Of a stretch of 12,350 nt of DNA, positions 1-6,324 are shown one piece after another. The notes under the pieces were generated by a model that had not been told where the DNA came from, ran no database searches, and saw nothing but the letters and a program-made list of their open reading frames with translations. The stretch spans positions 1-12,350 of the forward strand of contig CAXMRC010000156.1 in NCBI GenBank assembly GCA_964195945.1. Direction: 5' to 3'. Each line of letters opens with the position of its first letter. Position 1 is the stretch's first letter. The translations under genes were made by a program, and so were the position numbers. Source of the DNA: JAAETI01 sp964195945. Its GTDB lineage: Bacteria; Actinomycetota; Acidimicrobiia; Spongiisociales; UBA5794.

Positions 1-303
1 CCGGTCGACGTCGTGTTTGCGGCCGGGCCAGTCCCGATGATGCGGGCAGTGGCCGAGGTAACCCGACCAACCGGCATCCACACCATCGCCTCGCTGAACC
101 CGATCATGGTTGACGGCACCGGGATGTGCGGTGGCTGCCGGGTCGACATCGGAGGACAGACCATGTTTGCGTGTGTCGACGGCCCGGAGTTTGACGCTCA
201 CTTGGTCGACTTCGATCTCCTTGCCCGGCGCAATCAGGCATACGCCGATATTGAGGCGAGTCAGCTCGCTGGATATCAGGAAACGTGCAGGGCGGATTCC
301 TGA
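1..303 (+). CDS. Ferredoxin-NADP reductase alpha / sulfide dehydrogenase beta-like subunit, C-terminal part
   Basis: The 5' end lies outside the window; 100 residues remain, in the frame that starts at base 1 and stops with TGA at 301-303. The opening D-V-V-F-A-A-G-P-V-P-M-M segment matches the end of the NAD(P)-binding domain in the PyrK/NfnA/SudB family. A cysteine cluster follows (C43-G-G-C46, then C58), the C-terminal [2Fe-2S] ligand set of these FAD/iron-sulfur subunits. In the family the subunit carries electrons between NAD(P)H and ferredoxin in a complex with a GltA-like partner. That partner is encoded immediately downstream with a one-base TGATG overlap, which supports the assignment. 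I cannot tell from this fragment whether the complex is a bifurcating NfnAB transhydrogenase, a sulfide dehydrogenase or a glutamate-synthase module. Confidence 0.85.
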   Translation, partial: PVDVVFAAGPVPMMRAVAEVTRPTGIHTIASLNPIMVDGTGMCGGCRVDIGGQTMFACVDGPEFDAHLVDFDLLARRNQAYADIEASQLAGYQETCRADS

Positions 304-1751
304 TGACTGCACCGCTCACCAAACGGGAACGGATGAAGCTGGAACGTGTCGCGATGCGAGAACGTGATGCTGGCGAACGATCCCGATCGTTCGACGAAGT
401 CAACCTCGGGTTTACCGCGGAGATGGCCAAGCTCGAGGCCATGCGGTGTCTCGAGTGCAAGCAGCCTGTATGTATCGACGGCTGTCCTGTCGGTATTGAG
501 ATCCACAAATTCCTCCGATTCGTAGCGGATGGTCAGATCGGTGCCGCCGCTGAGGTCCTCCAAAAGGACAACCTCCTCCCAGCTATCTGCGGGCGCGTGT
601 GTCCCCAGGAGAACCAATGCGAAGGCGCGTGTGTGCTGGCAAAGAAGGAACGCCCGATCGCCATCGGTCACCTGGAACGCTACGTTGCCGATTTCGTCCG
701 CAACGAGGGGTTCGAATACGTAACTGAACCGCCGGTACCAACCGGCAAGAAGGTCGCTGTGGTTGGCAGCGGACCAGCAGGGCTCGCCTGCGCCGGCGAC
801 CTGATTCAATCCGGCCACGAAGTCATCGTCTACGAGGCGCTGCACGAACCGGGCGGCGTCCTCGTCTATGGCATTCCAGAGTTTCGTCTCCCCAAAGAAA
901 TCGTCCACGCCGAGATCGCCGGTCTGGAGAAGCTCGGGGTTCGGTTCGAGATGAACGCCATCATCGGGCGAACCTACACACTCGATGAGCTACTGGACGC
1001 CAACGATGCCGTATTCATCGGAGTTGGAGCCGGCCTGCCGCGCTTTTTGGGAGTCCCCGGTGAGAACCTGATCGGGGTCTACTCGGCAAATGAATTCCTC
1101 ACCAGGGTCAATCTAATGAAGGCCTACCTCCCTGACAATGACACGCCGGTACTAAATGTTTCGGAAAAACGGATAGTCGTCTTTGGCGGGGGGAATACGG
1201 CGATGGATGCAGCACGGACCGCACGGCGGCTCGGGGCCGATGATGTCCGGGTCCTCTACCGGAGGACAGAAAACGAGATGCCGGCACGCCGTGAAGAGGT
1301 TCGTCATGCCAGGGAAGAGGGAGTGCGCTTCGATTTTCTGGTCTCACCCACGGAGCTCATGGGCTCTGATGGAGTCCTCACCGGGCTCACGCTGCAACGA
1401 ATGGAGCTGGGAGAACCGGACGATTCAGGACGGAGACGACCGCAACCCATCGATGGCGCCGTGGACAAACTTTCGGCAGATCTGGCGATCGTCGCTATCG
1501 GCAATGGTCCCAACCCACTCCTCCTGGCGACCTGCCCGGCTCTCGACCGAACGAAGTGGGGCACTATCGCGGTAGACGAGGAGACCGGCCGGACCAGTAT
1601 GCCTGGCGTATTCGCCGGAGGAGACATCGTCACCGGCGGAGCCACAGTCATCCTTGCGATGGGCGCCGGGCGTCGGGCGGCCGCGTCTGTCGAAGACTGG
1701 CTGGTCAAAGGAGACTGGCAAGCCACAGATATGGTCGGCACCGCCGGGTAG
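303..1751 (+). CDS. gltA: GltA/NfnB-type NADPH-dependent glutamate synthase small-subunit-like oxidoreductase
   Basis: The protein has 482 residues, the usual length for this family. An N-terminal iron-sulfur domain has C49-x2-C52-x4-C57-x3-C61, followed by a second cluster around I-C-G-R-V-C-P-Q-E-N-Q-C-E-G-A-C. Next come the FAD-binding V-A-V-V-G-S-G-P-A-G-L motif, the NADPH-binding V-V-F-G-G-G-N-T-A-M-D motif with Y-R-R-T and M-P-A-R-R-E-E, and the C-terminal second FAD motif V-F-A-G-G-D-I-V-T-G-G-A. I chose the ATG at 303, which overlaps the upstream stop as TGATG and has a GGGCGG purine stretch before it. A GTG at 285 would add only six residues. The tight coupling with the preceding NfnA-like subunit suggests translational coupling and a heterodimer that moves electrons between NAD(P)H, flavins and ferredoxin. 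The gene name is family level only; no large glutamate synthase subunit is present. Confidence 0.93.
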   Translation: MTAPLTKRERMKLERVAMRERDAGERSRSFDEVNLGFTAEMAKLEAMRCLECKQPVCIDGCPVGIEIHKFLRFVADGQIGAAAEVLQKDNLLPAICGRVCPQENQCEGACVLAKKERPIAIGHLERYVADFVRNEGFEYVTEPPVPTGKKVAVVGSGPAGLACAGDLIQSGHEVIVYEALHEPGGVLVYGIPEFRLPKEIVHAEIAGLEKLGVRFEMNAIIGRTYTLDELLDANDAVFIGVGAGLPRFLGVPGENLIGVYSANEFLTRVNLMKAYLPDNDTPVLNVSEKRIVVFGGGNTAMDAARTARRLGADDVRVLYRRTENEMPARREEVRHAREEGVRFDFLVSPTELMGSDGVLTGLTLQRMELGEPDDSGRRRPQPIDGAVDKLSADLAIVAIGNGPNPLLLATCPALDRTKWGTIAVDEETGRTSMPGVFAGGDIVTGGATVILAMGAGRRAAASVEDWLVKGDWQATDMVGTAG

Positions 1752-1754
1752 TGT
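1749..1754 (+). promoter_or_regulatory. Putative -10 box for leaderless methyltransferase mRNA
   Basis: TAGTGT overlaps the stop codon of the upstream gene and sits 7 bases before the ATG at 1762. This is the spacing expected when transcription starts at or next to the start codon. No convincing -35 box or Shine-Dalgarno is visible. The same arrangement recurs before several genes in the window. Confidence 0.4.
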
Positions 1755-1761
1755 CCACGCG

Positions 1762-2538
1762 ATGACGAACCCGACTCCCGAGTACCTGCAGCAGAACCGG
1801 ATTGCCTGGGATGATGAGGCGGCGTCATATGTCGCGTCCGCCGAACGGAACTGGCCAGCCGAGCCGAGCTGGGGTATCTGGGGTATCCCTGAAACCAAGC
1901 TGAATCTCCTCCCCGATGTATCCAACATGGATGTACTCGAGGACGGGTGCGGTACCGCATACATTTCGGCGTGGCTGGCTCGACGCGGAGCCCGCCCCGT
2001 CGGCCTCGACAACTCGTCGCAGCAATTGGAAACAGCGCGCCGGATGCAGAACGAGTATCAGCTCGGTTTCCCCCTCATTCAAGGATTCGCTGAGAGCCTG
2101 CCGTTCCGCAACGAGTCCTTCGACTTCGTCATCTCCGAATACGGTGCCGCCATATGGTCCGACCCGTATCGGTGGATCCCTGAGGCGGCGAGGGTTCTCC
2201 GTCCCGATGGCGAGTTGCTGTTTCTCGGCAATTCCACGCTGTTGATGTTGTGCACTGCGGCTGGCCCGGAGCAGCCAGCCCAGCCGTCGCTGCAACGTGG
2301 ATTCTTTGGGATGCATCGCTTTGACTGGCCAGACGACGATCCGCCGGCAGTCGAGTTCCATCTCGGACACGGCGACTGGATCAGACTGTTGCGCCAAAAC
2401 GGCTTCGAGGTCACCGACCTGATCGAGGTTCGTGCACCCGAGAATGCCGAAACTCGCTACGACTTCGTCACCGCCGAATGGGCACACCAGTGGCCATCGG
2501 AAGAGGTTTGGAAGGCTCGCAAAGCGACAGGGTCCTAG
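1762..2538 (+). CDS. Class I SAM-dependent methyltransferase
   Basis: The predicted protein has 258 residues. Motif I of the Rossmann-fold methyltransferases is V-L-E-D-G-C-G-T-A (57-65), slightly altered from the usual E-x-G-C-G-T-G, and the acidic residue that binds the ribose is in V-G-L-D-N-S (D83). Later the F-D-F-V-I-S segment and A-A-R-V-L-R-P-D-G-E-L-L-F give motifs IV and V of the Methyltransf_11/25 group. The substrate cannot be deduced. The open frame extends upstream to 1654 inside the oxidoreductase gene. I chose the ATG at 1762 because it follows that gene's stop by 10 bases and has a TAnnnT box at leaderless spacing. It may be cotranscribed with the upstream pair or start its own transcript. 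It converges on the polyphosphate kinase gene with only 6 bases between the stops. Confidence 0.88.
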   Translation: MTNPTPEYLQQNRIAWDDEAASYVASAERNWPAEPSWGIWGIPETKLNLLPDVSNMDVLEDGCGTAYISAWLARRGARPVGLDNSSQQLETARRMQNEYQLGFPLIQGFAESLPFRNESFDFVISEYGAAIWSDPYRWIPEAARVLRPDGELLFLGNSTLLMLCTAAGPEQPAQPSLQRGFFGMHRFDWPDDDPPAVEFHLGHGDWIRLLRQNGFEVTDLIEVRAPENAETRYDFVTAEWAHQWPSEEVWKARKATGS

Positions 2539-2544
2539 CCGGAC

Positions 2545-3426
2545 TTACCAGTCGTCGCCCATATAGATGCGTTCCTTGGGCCCGATGATGCGGCCATCGG
2601 GCGTGCCGATCACATCACGATTCTTATCTGGGTACTCGAGCTGGGAGAGCACGTACCTCATGGTCTCGAGGCGGGCCCGCTTCTTATCGTCGGAACGGAC
2701 AACGATCCATGGAGCGACCGCAGTGTCTGTTGCCAGGAACATCGACTTCTTGACGTGTGTGTACTCGTCCCATTTGCCGAGAGACTCGATATCCACGGGG
2801 CTGAGCTTCCATTGCTTAAGAGCATCCTGAGAACGTGAGAAGAACCGGCGTAGCTGCTCCTCACGACTGACCGAGAACCAGAACTTGAAGAGGGTGATGC
2901 CGCTCTCGACGAGCATCTTTTCAACCTGGGGGGCCTGTTGAAGGAAGACTCTGTGCTCTTCGGGCGTGCAGAATTCCATAACGGGCTCCACGACTGCGCG
3001 GTTATACCAGGAGCGATCGTAGAAGACCATCTCTCCTGCGGTAGGCAGGCGCTCGATATACCGCTGGAAGAACCACTGTCCCCGCTCCAGTTTGGTTGGC
3101 TTGGAAAGCGCAACGATGCGGGAGCCACGAGGGTTGAGGTGCTCCATGAATCGTTTGATCGTCCCGCCCTTGCCCGCCGCGTCACGCCCTTCAAATATCA
3201 GCAGGACTCGCTGCTTTGTCTCACCGACCCACCGTTGCACTTGCAACAGCTCGATCTGGAGGAGACGCTTTTCGGCTTCGTACTCTTGTCGACCCATCTT
3301 CGTACGAAAGGGATAGGTCGGGCTGATGATCTCGTTGCGGGACGCAAGTGCGATCCGCTCCGCCAGTTCGTCCGAGATCAGCCCTTCGGGTATTGGTAGA
3401 CCATGGTGCCGTTCGGTTGTAACCAT
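2545..3426 (-). CDS. ppk2: Polyphosphate kinase 2 (PPK2 family)
   Basis: This 293-residue protein belongs to the PPK2 family, which transfers phosphate between polyphosphate and nucleotides in the cytoplasm (nucleotide phosphorylation or polyphosphate synthesis, depending on class). The Walker A loop G-R-D-A-A-G-K-G-G lies at 80-88. The Walker-B-like lid region V-F-Y-D-R-S-W-Y-N-R at 134-143 and the F-K-F-W-F-S-V-S-R-E-E-Q segment are family hallmarks, as is the R-S-D-D-K-K-R-A-R stretch near the end. The length fits a single-domain enzyme. The open frame continues upstream to a TTG inside the terminator hairpin, so I chose the ATG at 3426, which has a TATCCT box 6 bases upstream and no Shine-Dalgarno. 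The specific class, and so the preference for ADP or AMP, cannot be told by eye. Confidence 0.93.
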   Translation of the reverse strand: MVTTERHHGLPIPEGLISDELAERIALASRNEIISPTYPFRTKMGRQEYEAEKRLLQIELLQVQRWVGETKQRVLLIFEGRDAAGKGGTIKRFMEHLNPRGSRIVALSKPTKLERGQWFFQRYIERLPTAGEMVFYDRSWYNRAVVEPVMEFCTPEEHRVFLQQAPQVEKMLVESGITLFKFWFSVSREEQLRRFFSRSQDALKQWKLSPVDIESLGKWDEYTHVKKSMFLATDTAVAPWIVVRSDDKKRARLETMRYVLSQLEYPDKNRDVIGTPDGRIIGPKERIYMGDDW

Positions 3427-3432
3427 GTCGTC

Positions 3433-3438
3433 AGGATA
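3433..3438 (-). promoter_or_regulatory. Putative -10 box for leaderless ppk2 mRNA
   Basis: On the minus strand TATCCT lies 6 bases before the ATG at 3426, consistent with a leaderless transcript. It lies downstream of the strong terminator hairpin, so ppk2 would need its own promoter here. The -35 region is weak. Confidence 0.45.
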
Positions 3439-3468
3439 ATGCAACCCGGAACATCTTCCAGATCCATA

Positions 3469-3505
3469 AGACAAGGGGAGGGAGCATTGCTCCCTCCCCT
3501 TGTCT
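3469..3505 (-). terminator. Long hairpin terminator of the RRM gene
   Basis: A perfect inverted repeat has arms at 3469-3485 and 3489-3505 (17 bp) with a 3-base loop. It lies 15 bases downstream of the stop of the minus-strand RRM gene. On that strand the stem is followed by TTATGG, a weak T-tract, so it fits an intrinsic terminator whose strength comes mainly from the GC-rich stem. It insulates ppk2 from the upstream gene. It argues against the longer ppk2 reading frame that begins inside it. Confidence 0.8.
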
Positions 3506-3520
3506 CGTTACAGCTACGCG

Positions 3521-3766
3521 TTAGGCCCGCGGACGAGCCTCGTTCACACGGAGGTTCCGACCGTCAAAATCTGCACCATCGAGTTCCTCGATAGCTTTCC
3601 GGCCCTCGTCGTCATTTGACATTTCGACGAAACCAAAGCCACGGGACCGACCGGTTTCCCGATCTGAGATCACCGAAGCGGAGTCGACCTGACCGTACTC
3701 GCCGAAGAGCTCCTCGAGGTCTGAGCCGCCGGTTGAGAAGGGAAGATTCCCTACATAGATGTTCAT
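3521..3766 (-). CDS. Single-RRM RNA-binding protein
   Basis: The product is an 81-residue protein made of one RNA recognition motif. RNP2 is N-I-Y-V-G-N-L-P-F near the N-terminus. RNP1 is R-G-F-G-F-V-E-M in the middle, with the beta4 segment N-L-R-V-N-E-A-R-P at the end. Such small RRM proteins bind single-stranded RNA and in other bacteria are linked to cold or stress responses; here the role is inferred only. The frame stays open upstream to 4081, but that extension overlaps the divergent GTPase gene and has no RRM-like sequence, so I start at the ATG at 3766. There is no strong Shine-Dalgarno (an AAGGGG lies rather far upstream). A TAnnnT box at 3830-3835 on the minus strand could give a leader of about 57 bases. 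The gene ends in a strong terminator, so it is probably monocistronic. Confidence 0.9.
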   Translation of the reverse strand: MNIYVGNLPFSTGGSDLEELFGEYGQVDSASVISDRETGRSRGFGFVEMSNDDEGRKAIEELDGADFDGRNLRVNEARPRA

Positions 3767-3937
3767 ATTTGAGCCTGTGCCCCTTGCCCGTCCAATCTGG
3801 GAAAACTGACTCGACCTCGACCCGGGTGGACGGTATCCCAGGACAATGGGGCAAGTCACCGCGCTAACGGCAGCGCATAGGATAGCTAATGGGCAGACGC
3901 CCTCGCGGGGCTCCACAGCAACAGATTCTGAAGCGAA

Positions 3938-3943
3938 TATCAT
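3938..3943 (+). promoter_or_regulatory. Putative -10 box for leaderless GTPase mRNA
   Basis: TATCAT is separated by 6 bases from the ATG at 3950, the leaderless spacing seen elsewhere in the window. No convincing -35 is visible. The GGGG between box and start is too close to the ATG to serve as a Shine-Dalgarno. Confidence 0.5.
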
Positions 3944-3949
3944 GGGGCA

Positions 3950-4969
3950 ATGCCGGCCAACGTGACCCCCGCCTATAAAGCAGCGGAGGCTGCCTTTCGG
4001 AGGGCTCGAGATCCCGAAGAGCGGCTCGAATGTCTCCGCGAGATGTATCGGACGATCCCCAAGCACAAGGGAACTGAACACCTGCGTGCCGACATAAAGA
4101 CGCGGACAAAGGAACTAACCGAGCAGCTTGCAGGTCCAAGAAAGGGCGGAGCTCGCAGCGGACCGCCCACGGTCATCCGACCGGACGGCGCCGCCCAGGT
4201 TGCCATCCTGGGCCCACCCAACAGCGGCAAGTCTGCGCTCCATGCCAGGCTGACCGGATCACACTCGCCTTCGCAGCCCTATCCATTCGCTACCCAATTC
4301 CCCCAACCGGGGATGATGCTGGTCGACGATATCCCCCTGCAGTTGGTGGATCTTCCTTCGATTTCGCCGGAACACCCGATCCCGTGGATCTCAAATGCTC
4401 TGCAGCCAGCCGACTGCTGCATGTTGGTAGCCGATCTAGCCCACCCCGGAACTATCGACCGTATCGCTGCTTTGCACGAGATCCTTGCCGAGCGTCGAAT
4501 TCATCTGGTCGATACCTGGCCGAATGAAGGCGAGGCGACCGATGAGGTGGAGGATCTGGACCCGTTCGCGGTCTATCTCCCGACCATCCTCGTTGTCAAC
4601 AAGATCGATCTCGAAGGCGAGTATCTAGAAGACGTCGAGGTCTTCGAGGAGTTGACCGGGTACGCCTACCCATACCTCGGGGTATCAGCGATCACAGGGG
4701 CAGGCCTCGATGATCTGGGCCACTGGCTAACGGATCATCTCGGTGTCGTGCGGGTGTACACGAAGATCCCCGGCCAGTCCCCCGATCTCACCCGGCCGTT
4801 TACGGTGCGCCAGGGTGAAACAGTCCACGACGTAGCTCGTTTGGTCCACAAGGACGTCGCCCGCAGCCTCAAGTACGCTCGCGTGTGGGGCAGCACAAGC
4901 TTCGATGGTCAGCAAGTCGGCCCCGACCATGAAGTCGCCGACGGTGACGTTCTCGAGTTGCACTCCTAG
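3950..4969 (+). CDS. DRG/Obg-superfamily GTPase with C-terminal TGS domain
   Basis: The 339-residue protein combines a helical N-terminus, a GTPase core and a TGS domain. G1 is G-P-P-N-S-G-K-S (88-95), and a Y-P-F-A-T segment (111-115) corresponds to the switch I Y-P-F-T-T of Obg/DRG proteins. G3 is D-L-P-S (134-137), where the family has D-L-P-G. G4 is N-K-I-D (217-220) and G5 is S-A-I (246-248). The last 70 residues (Y-T-K-I-P-G to the end) form a TGS domain, with V-R-Q-G-E-T-V-H-D-V-A and D-G-D-V-L-E-L. The N-terminal I-P-K-H-K-G-T-E-H stretch followed by charged helix resembles DRG proteins of archaea and eukaryotes, which act in translation on the ribosome. A ribosome-linked role is therefore likely but inferred. 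Substitution of the G3 glycine could alter hydrolysis. The selenoprotein gene follows closely on the same strand. Confidence 0.85.
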   Translation: MPANVTPAYKAAEAAFRRARDPEERLECLREMYRTIPKHKGTEHLRADIKTRTKELTEQLAGPRKGGARSGPPTVIRPDGAAQVAILGPPNSGKSALHARLTGSHSPSQPYPFATQFPQPGMMLVDDIPLQLVDLPSISPEHPIPWISNALQPADCCMLVADLAHPGTIDRIAALHEILAERRIHLVDTWPNEGEATDEVEDLDPFAVYLPTILVVNKIDLEGEYLEDVEVFEELTGYAYPYLGVSAITGAGLDDLGHWLTDHLGVVRVYTKIPGQSPDLTRPFTVRQGETVHDVARLVHKDVARSLKYARVWGSTSFDGQQVGPDHEVADGDVLELHS

Positions 4970-4997
4970 GCCGACCCGGCCGCCGCACGATGCCGAT

Positions 4998-5003
4998 TAG
5001 CCT
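4998..5003 (+). promoter_or_regulatory. Putative -10 box for leaderless selenoprotein mRNA
   Basis: TAGCCT lies 7 bases before the ATG at 5011. This is one reason to prefer that start over the ATG at 4990, which has neither a Shine-Dalgarno nor a -10 box at a suitable distance. Confidence 0.4.
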
Positions 5004-5010
5004 GCTCTTC

Positions 5011-5997
5011 ATGTTCGATTTCGCCGACACCCCTCTCCCCGTCCGTGATGACCTGGCGGTTGCCTTCCGAAATGTATGGCAACGACTCGCCGAACCAGGC
5101 ACATGGTGGGACGGGGCCGAACGCGTCGCATTAGCCCGCGTGGCCCGACGCGCATATCTAGGCGCGGCGATCCTTGACGATTCTGTCATCCCTCCGCTGG
5201 CGAGAGACGCGGCCGCACTGTTGAGTGGTAAGCCGGCCGGGGTAACCGAAGAACTGATTGCCGTATGGGAAACGCAAGGACTCGACTCGAATCGCTACGT
5301 CGAGTTGGTGGGTCTGGTGGCCATGGTCACTGCACTCGACACGTTCCATCGTGCGCTGGAGATTGACCTGGAGCCGCTGCCAACGCCCCGTCCCGGTTCT
5401 GCAAGCCGCGTCCTCCCTGATCCTGGGGCCAGCAAAACACGGGCATGGGTCCCGATGGTTGGTCCGCCAACGATTCCAACCTCTCTCTCGGCCGTACCAG
5501 CCGAGATGGCGGCGCTGGAGGCGCTCCATGGGCCGATGTACCTCACCTACGAAGAGATGGGCGATCCGGCGATCCAGAAGGGGCTGCATCGATCGCAGAT
5601 GGAACTAGTCGCCGGTCGCACGTCAGCAATCAATGAATGCTTCTTCTGAACGCTGGCCCACGTCGGGATGCTCAGTTCGAGCATCGAAGCAGCCCAGGGG
5701 CAGGTGAACCTGAAGGCGATCGCACAACCATCCATCGACCCGCTGGTCGAAGGCGGACGCCACCTACTGGCCTACGTCGATGCGGTTCTGTTCGGCACCA
5801 ACATCGCGGCGACCCGGTCTGGAGTTGTTGACGTCCTGGGCGAGCATGCCGCGGTGGACGCGGCTGCCGTCATGGGCAATTTCGAGATGATGAACCGAAT
5901 CGCCGATGGCGTCGGAATGCCGGTTGGTGGTGGGACCCGAAAACGCATGCACCAGGTCATTGTCGATCTCGGCCTTGACCGCTTCCCGCACGCCTGA
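5011..5997 (+). CDS. AhpD-like (carboxymuconolactone decarboxylase family) selenoprotein with in-frame UGA
   Basis: I read 5011-5997 as one gene of 328 residues, with TGA at 5647-5649 decoded as selenocysteine 213. Just before it comes V-A-G-R-T-S-A-I-N-E-C210-F-F, and after it T-L-A-H217. This reproduces the AhpD/CMD motif N-x-C-x-x-C-x-x-x-H with Sec at the second cysteine. In the family this pair performs peroxide or disulfide redox chemistry, the histidine taking part in proton relay. Downstream sequence stays in frame and family-like (L-V-E-G-G-R-H-L-L-A-Y-V, then N-F-E-M-M-N-R-I-A-D-G to the final TGA). A hairpin fitting bacterial SECIS rules follows the UGA. An upstream ATG at 4990 would add seven residues. 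Alternatives are a pseudogene from a Cys-to-stop change (TGC/TGT to TGA) or a sequencing error. The exact alignment of TGA with the catalytic cysteine, plus the hairpin, makes Sec the better reading. The SelA/B/C/D machinery is not in the window. Confidence 0.85.
5647..5649 (+). other. In-frame UGA read as selenocysteine
   Basis: The TGA falls at the second cysteine position of the C-x-x-C-x-x-x-H redox motif (C210, U213, H217 counted from 5011). The frame before and after is the same, with no shift, and the codons on both sides encode family-like sequence. Ordinary annotation would end one gene here and start another at the ATG at 5668. Confidence 0.82.
5667..5685 (+). promoter_or_regulatory. 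Candidate bacterial SECIS hairpin
   Basis: GATGCTC (5667-5673) pairs perfectly with GAGCATC (5679-5685) around the 5-base loop AGTTC. The stem begins 17 bases and the apical loop 24 bases after the UGA. Bacterial SECIS elements, as I recall the published rules, have the apical loop about 16-37 bases after the UGA, a short stem and a G within the first two loop positions; all three hold here. A possible lower stem pairs CTGG (5653-5656) with CCAG (5694-5697). The element lies inside the coding region, as bacterial SECIS elements do, and would bind SelB. Confidence 0.7.
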
Positions 5998-6002
5998 AGC
6001 AG

Positions 6003-6218
6003 CTATCCCCGACCGTTCACCGCGGCTATTACCGCGTTCTGAATCTCGGCTAGCTTCTCTTCTGGCACCTTGGATCCGATCTTCTCAGCAAGAAAGGCCC
6101 TTTGGTCTTCTTCGTTCATAGCGAGAAACTTCTGCTTCTGCTCGACCAACTTGGAGACGCCCACACCGATACCGACTGCAATCGCAAGGATCAGCAGGAT
6201 CTTGATGAGTCTGCCCAC
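6003..6218 (-). CDS. Small single-pass membrane protein
   Basis: This is a 71-residue protein of unknown function. Residues about 4-21 (L-I-K-I-L-L-I-L-A-I-A-V-G-I-G-V-G-V) form one transmembrane helix. The rest is a charged, probably helical cytoplasmic or extracytoplasmic tail (N-E-E-D-Q-R-A-F-L-A-E-K and P-E-E-K-L-A-E-I-Q). I chose the GTG at 6218 because a perfect AAAGGAG (6224-6230) sits 5 bases upstream. The longer open frame to 6293 adds residues with no membrane-protein character. The gene converges with the selenoprotein gene (5 bases between stops) and is divergent from typA. A TAnnnT box at 6247-6252 on the minus strand could give a leader of about 20 bases. I do not recognise the family. 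Confidence 0.75.
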   Translation of the reverse strand: MGRLIKILLILAIAVGIGVGVSKLVEQKQKFLAMNEEDQRAFLAEKIGSKVPEEKLAEIQNAVIAAVNGRG

Positions 6219-6223
6219 TTCTG

Positions 6224-6230
6224 CTCCTTT
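6224..6230 (-). promoter_or_regulatory. Shine-Dalgarno that fixes the start of the small membrane protein
   Basis: On the minus strand AAAGGAG lies 5 bases before the GTG at 6218. It is one of the few strong ribosome binding sites in the window and decides the start in favour of the shorter protein. Confidence 0.75.
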
Positions 6231-6309
6231 GAGAGGTTCTGCGACAACGGTACTGCAATCTGGAAGGCTCGGTTCCGTGCTTCTTGTATCCAAGCGGGTC
6301 GGGTTCGGT

Positions 6310-6315
6310 TACCAT
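6310..6315 (+). promoter_or_regulatory. Putative -10 box of typA
   Basis: TACCAT ends 9 bases before the ATG at 6325, so the transcript would be leaderless or nearly so. No Shine-Dalgarno precedes the ATG. The spacing is slightly longer than the 6-7 bases seen for other genes here. Confidence 0.35.
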
Positions 6316-6324
6316 CGACCCGCT

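Noticed and set aside
3427..3474. Longer ppk2 start at TTG 3474
   Set aside because: It begins within the terminator hairpin, lacks any initiation signal and adds residues unlike the PPK2 family.
3767..4081. Long N-terminal extension of the RRM protein
   Set aside because: It overlaps the divergent GTPase gene and has no conserved character; the RRM begins exactly at the ATG at 3766.
5668..5997. Separate 109-residue gene starting at ATG 5668
   Set aside because: It has no ribosome binding site or -10 box, its start lies inside the SECIS-like hairpin, and it is in frame with the upstream half of the AhpD-like protein. One selenoprotein explains both parts better.
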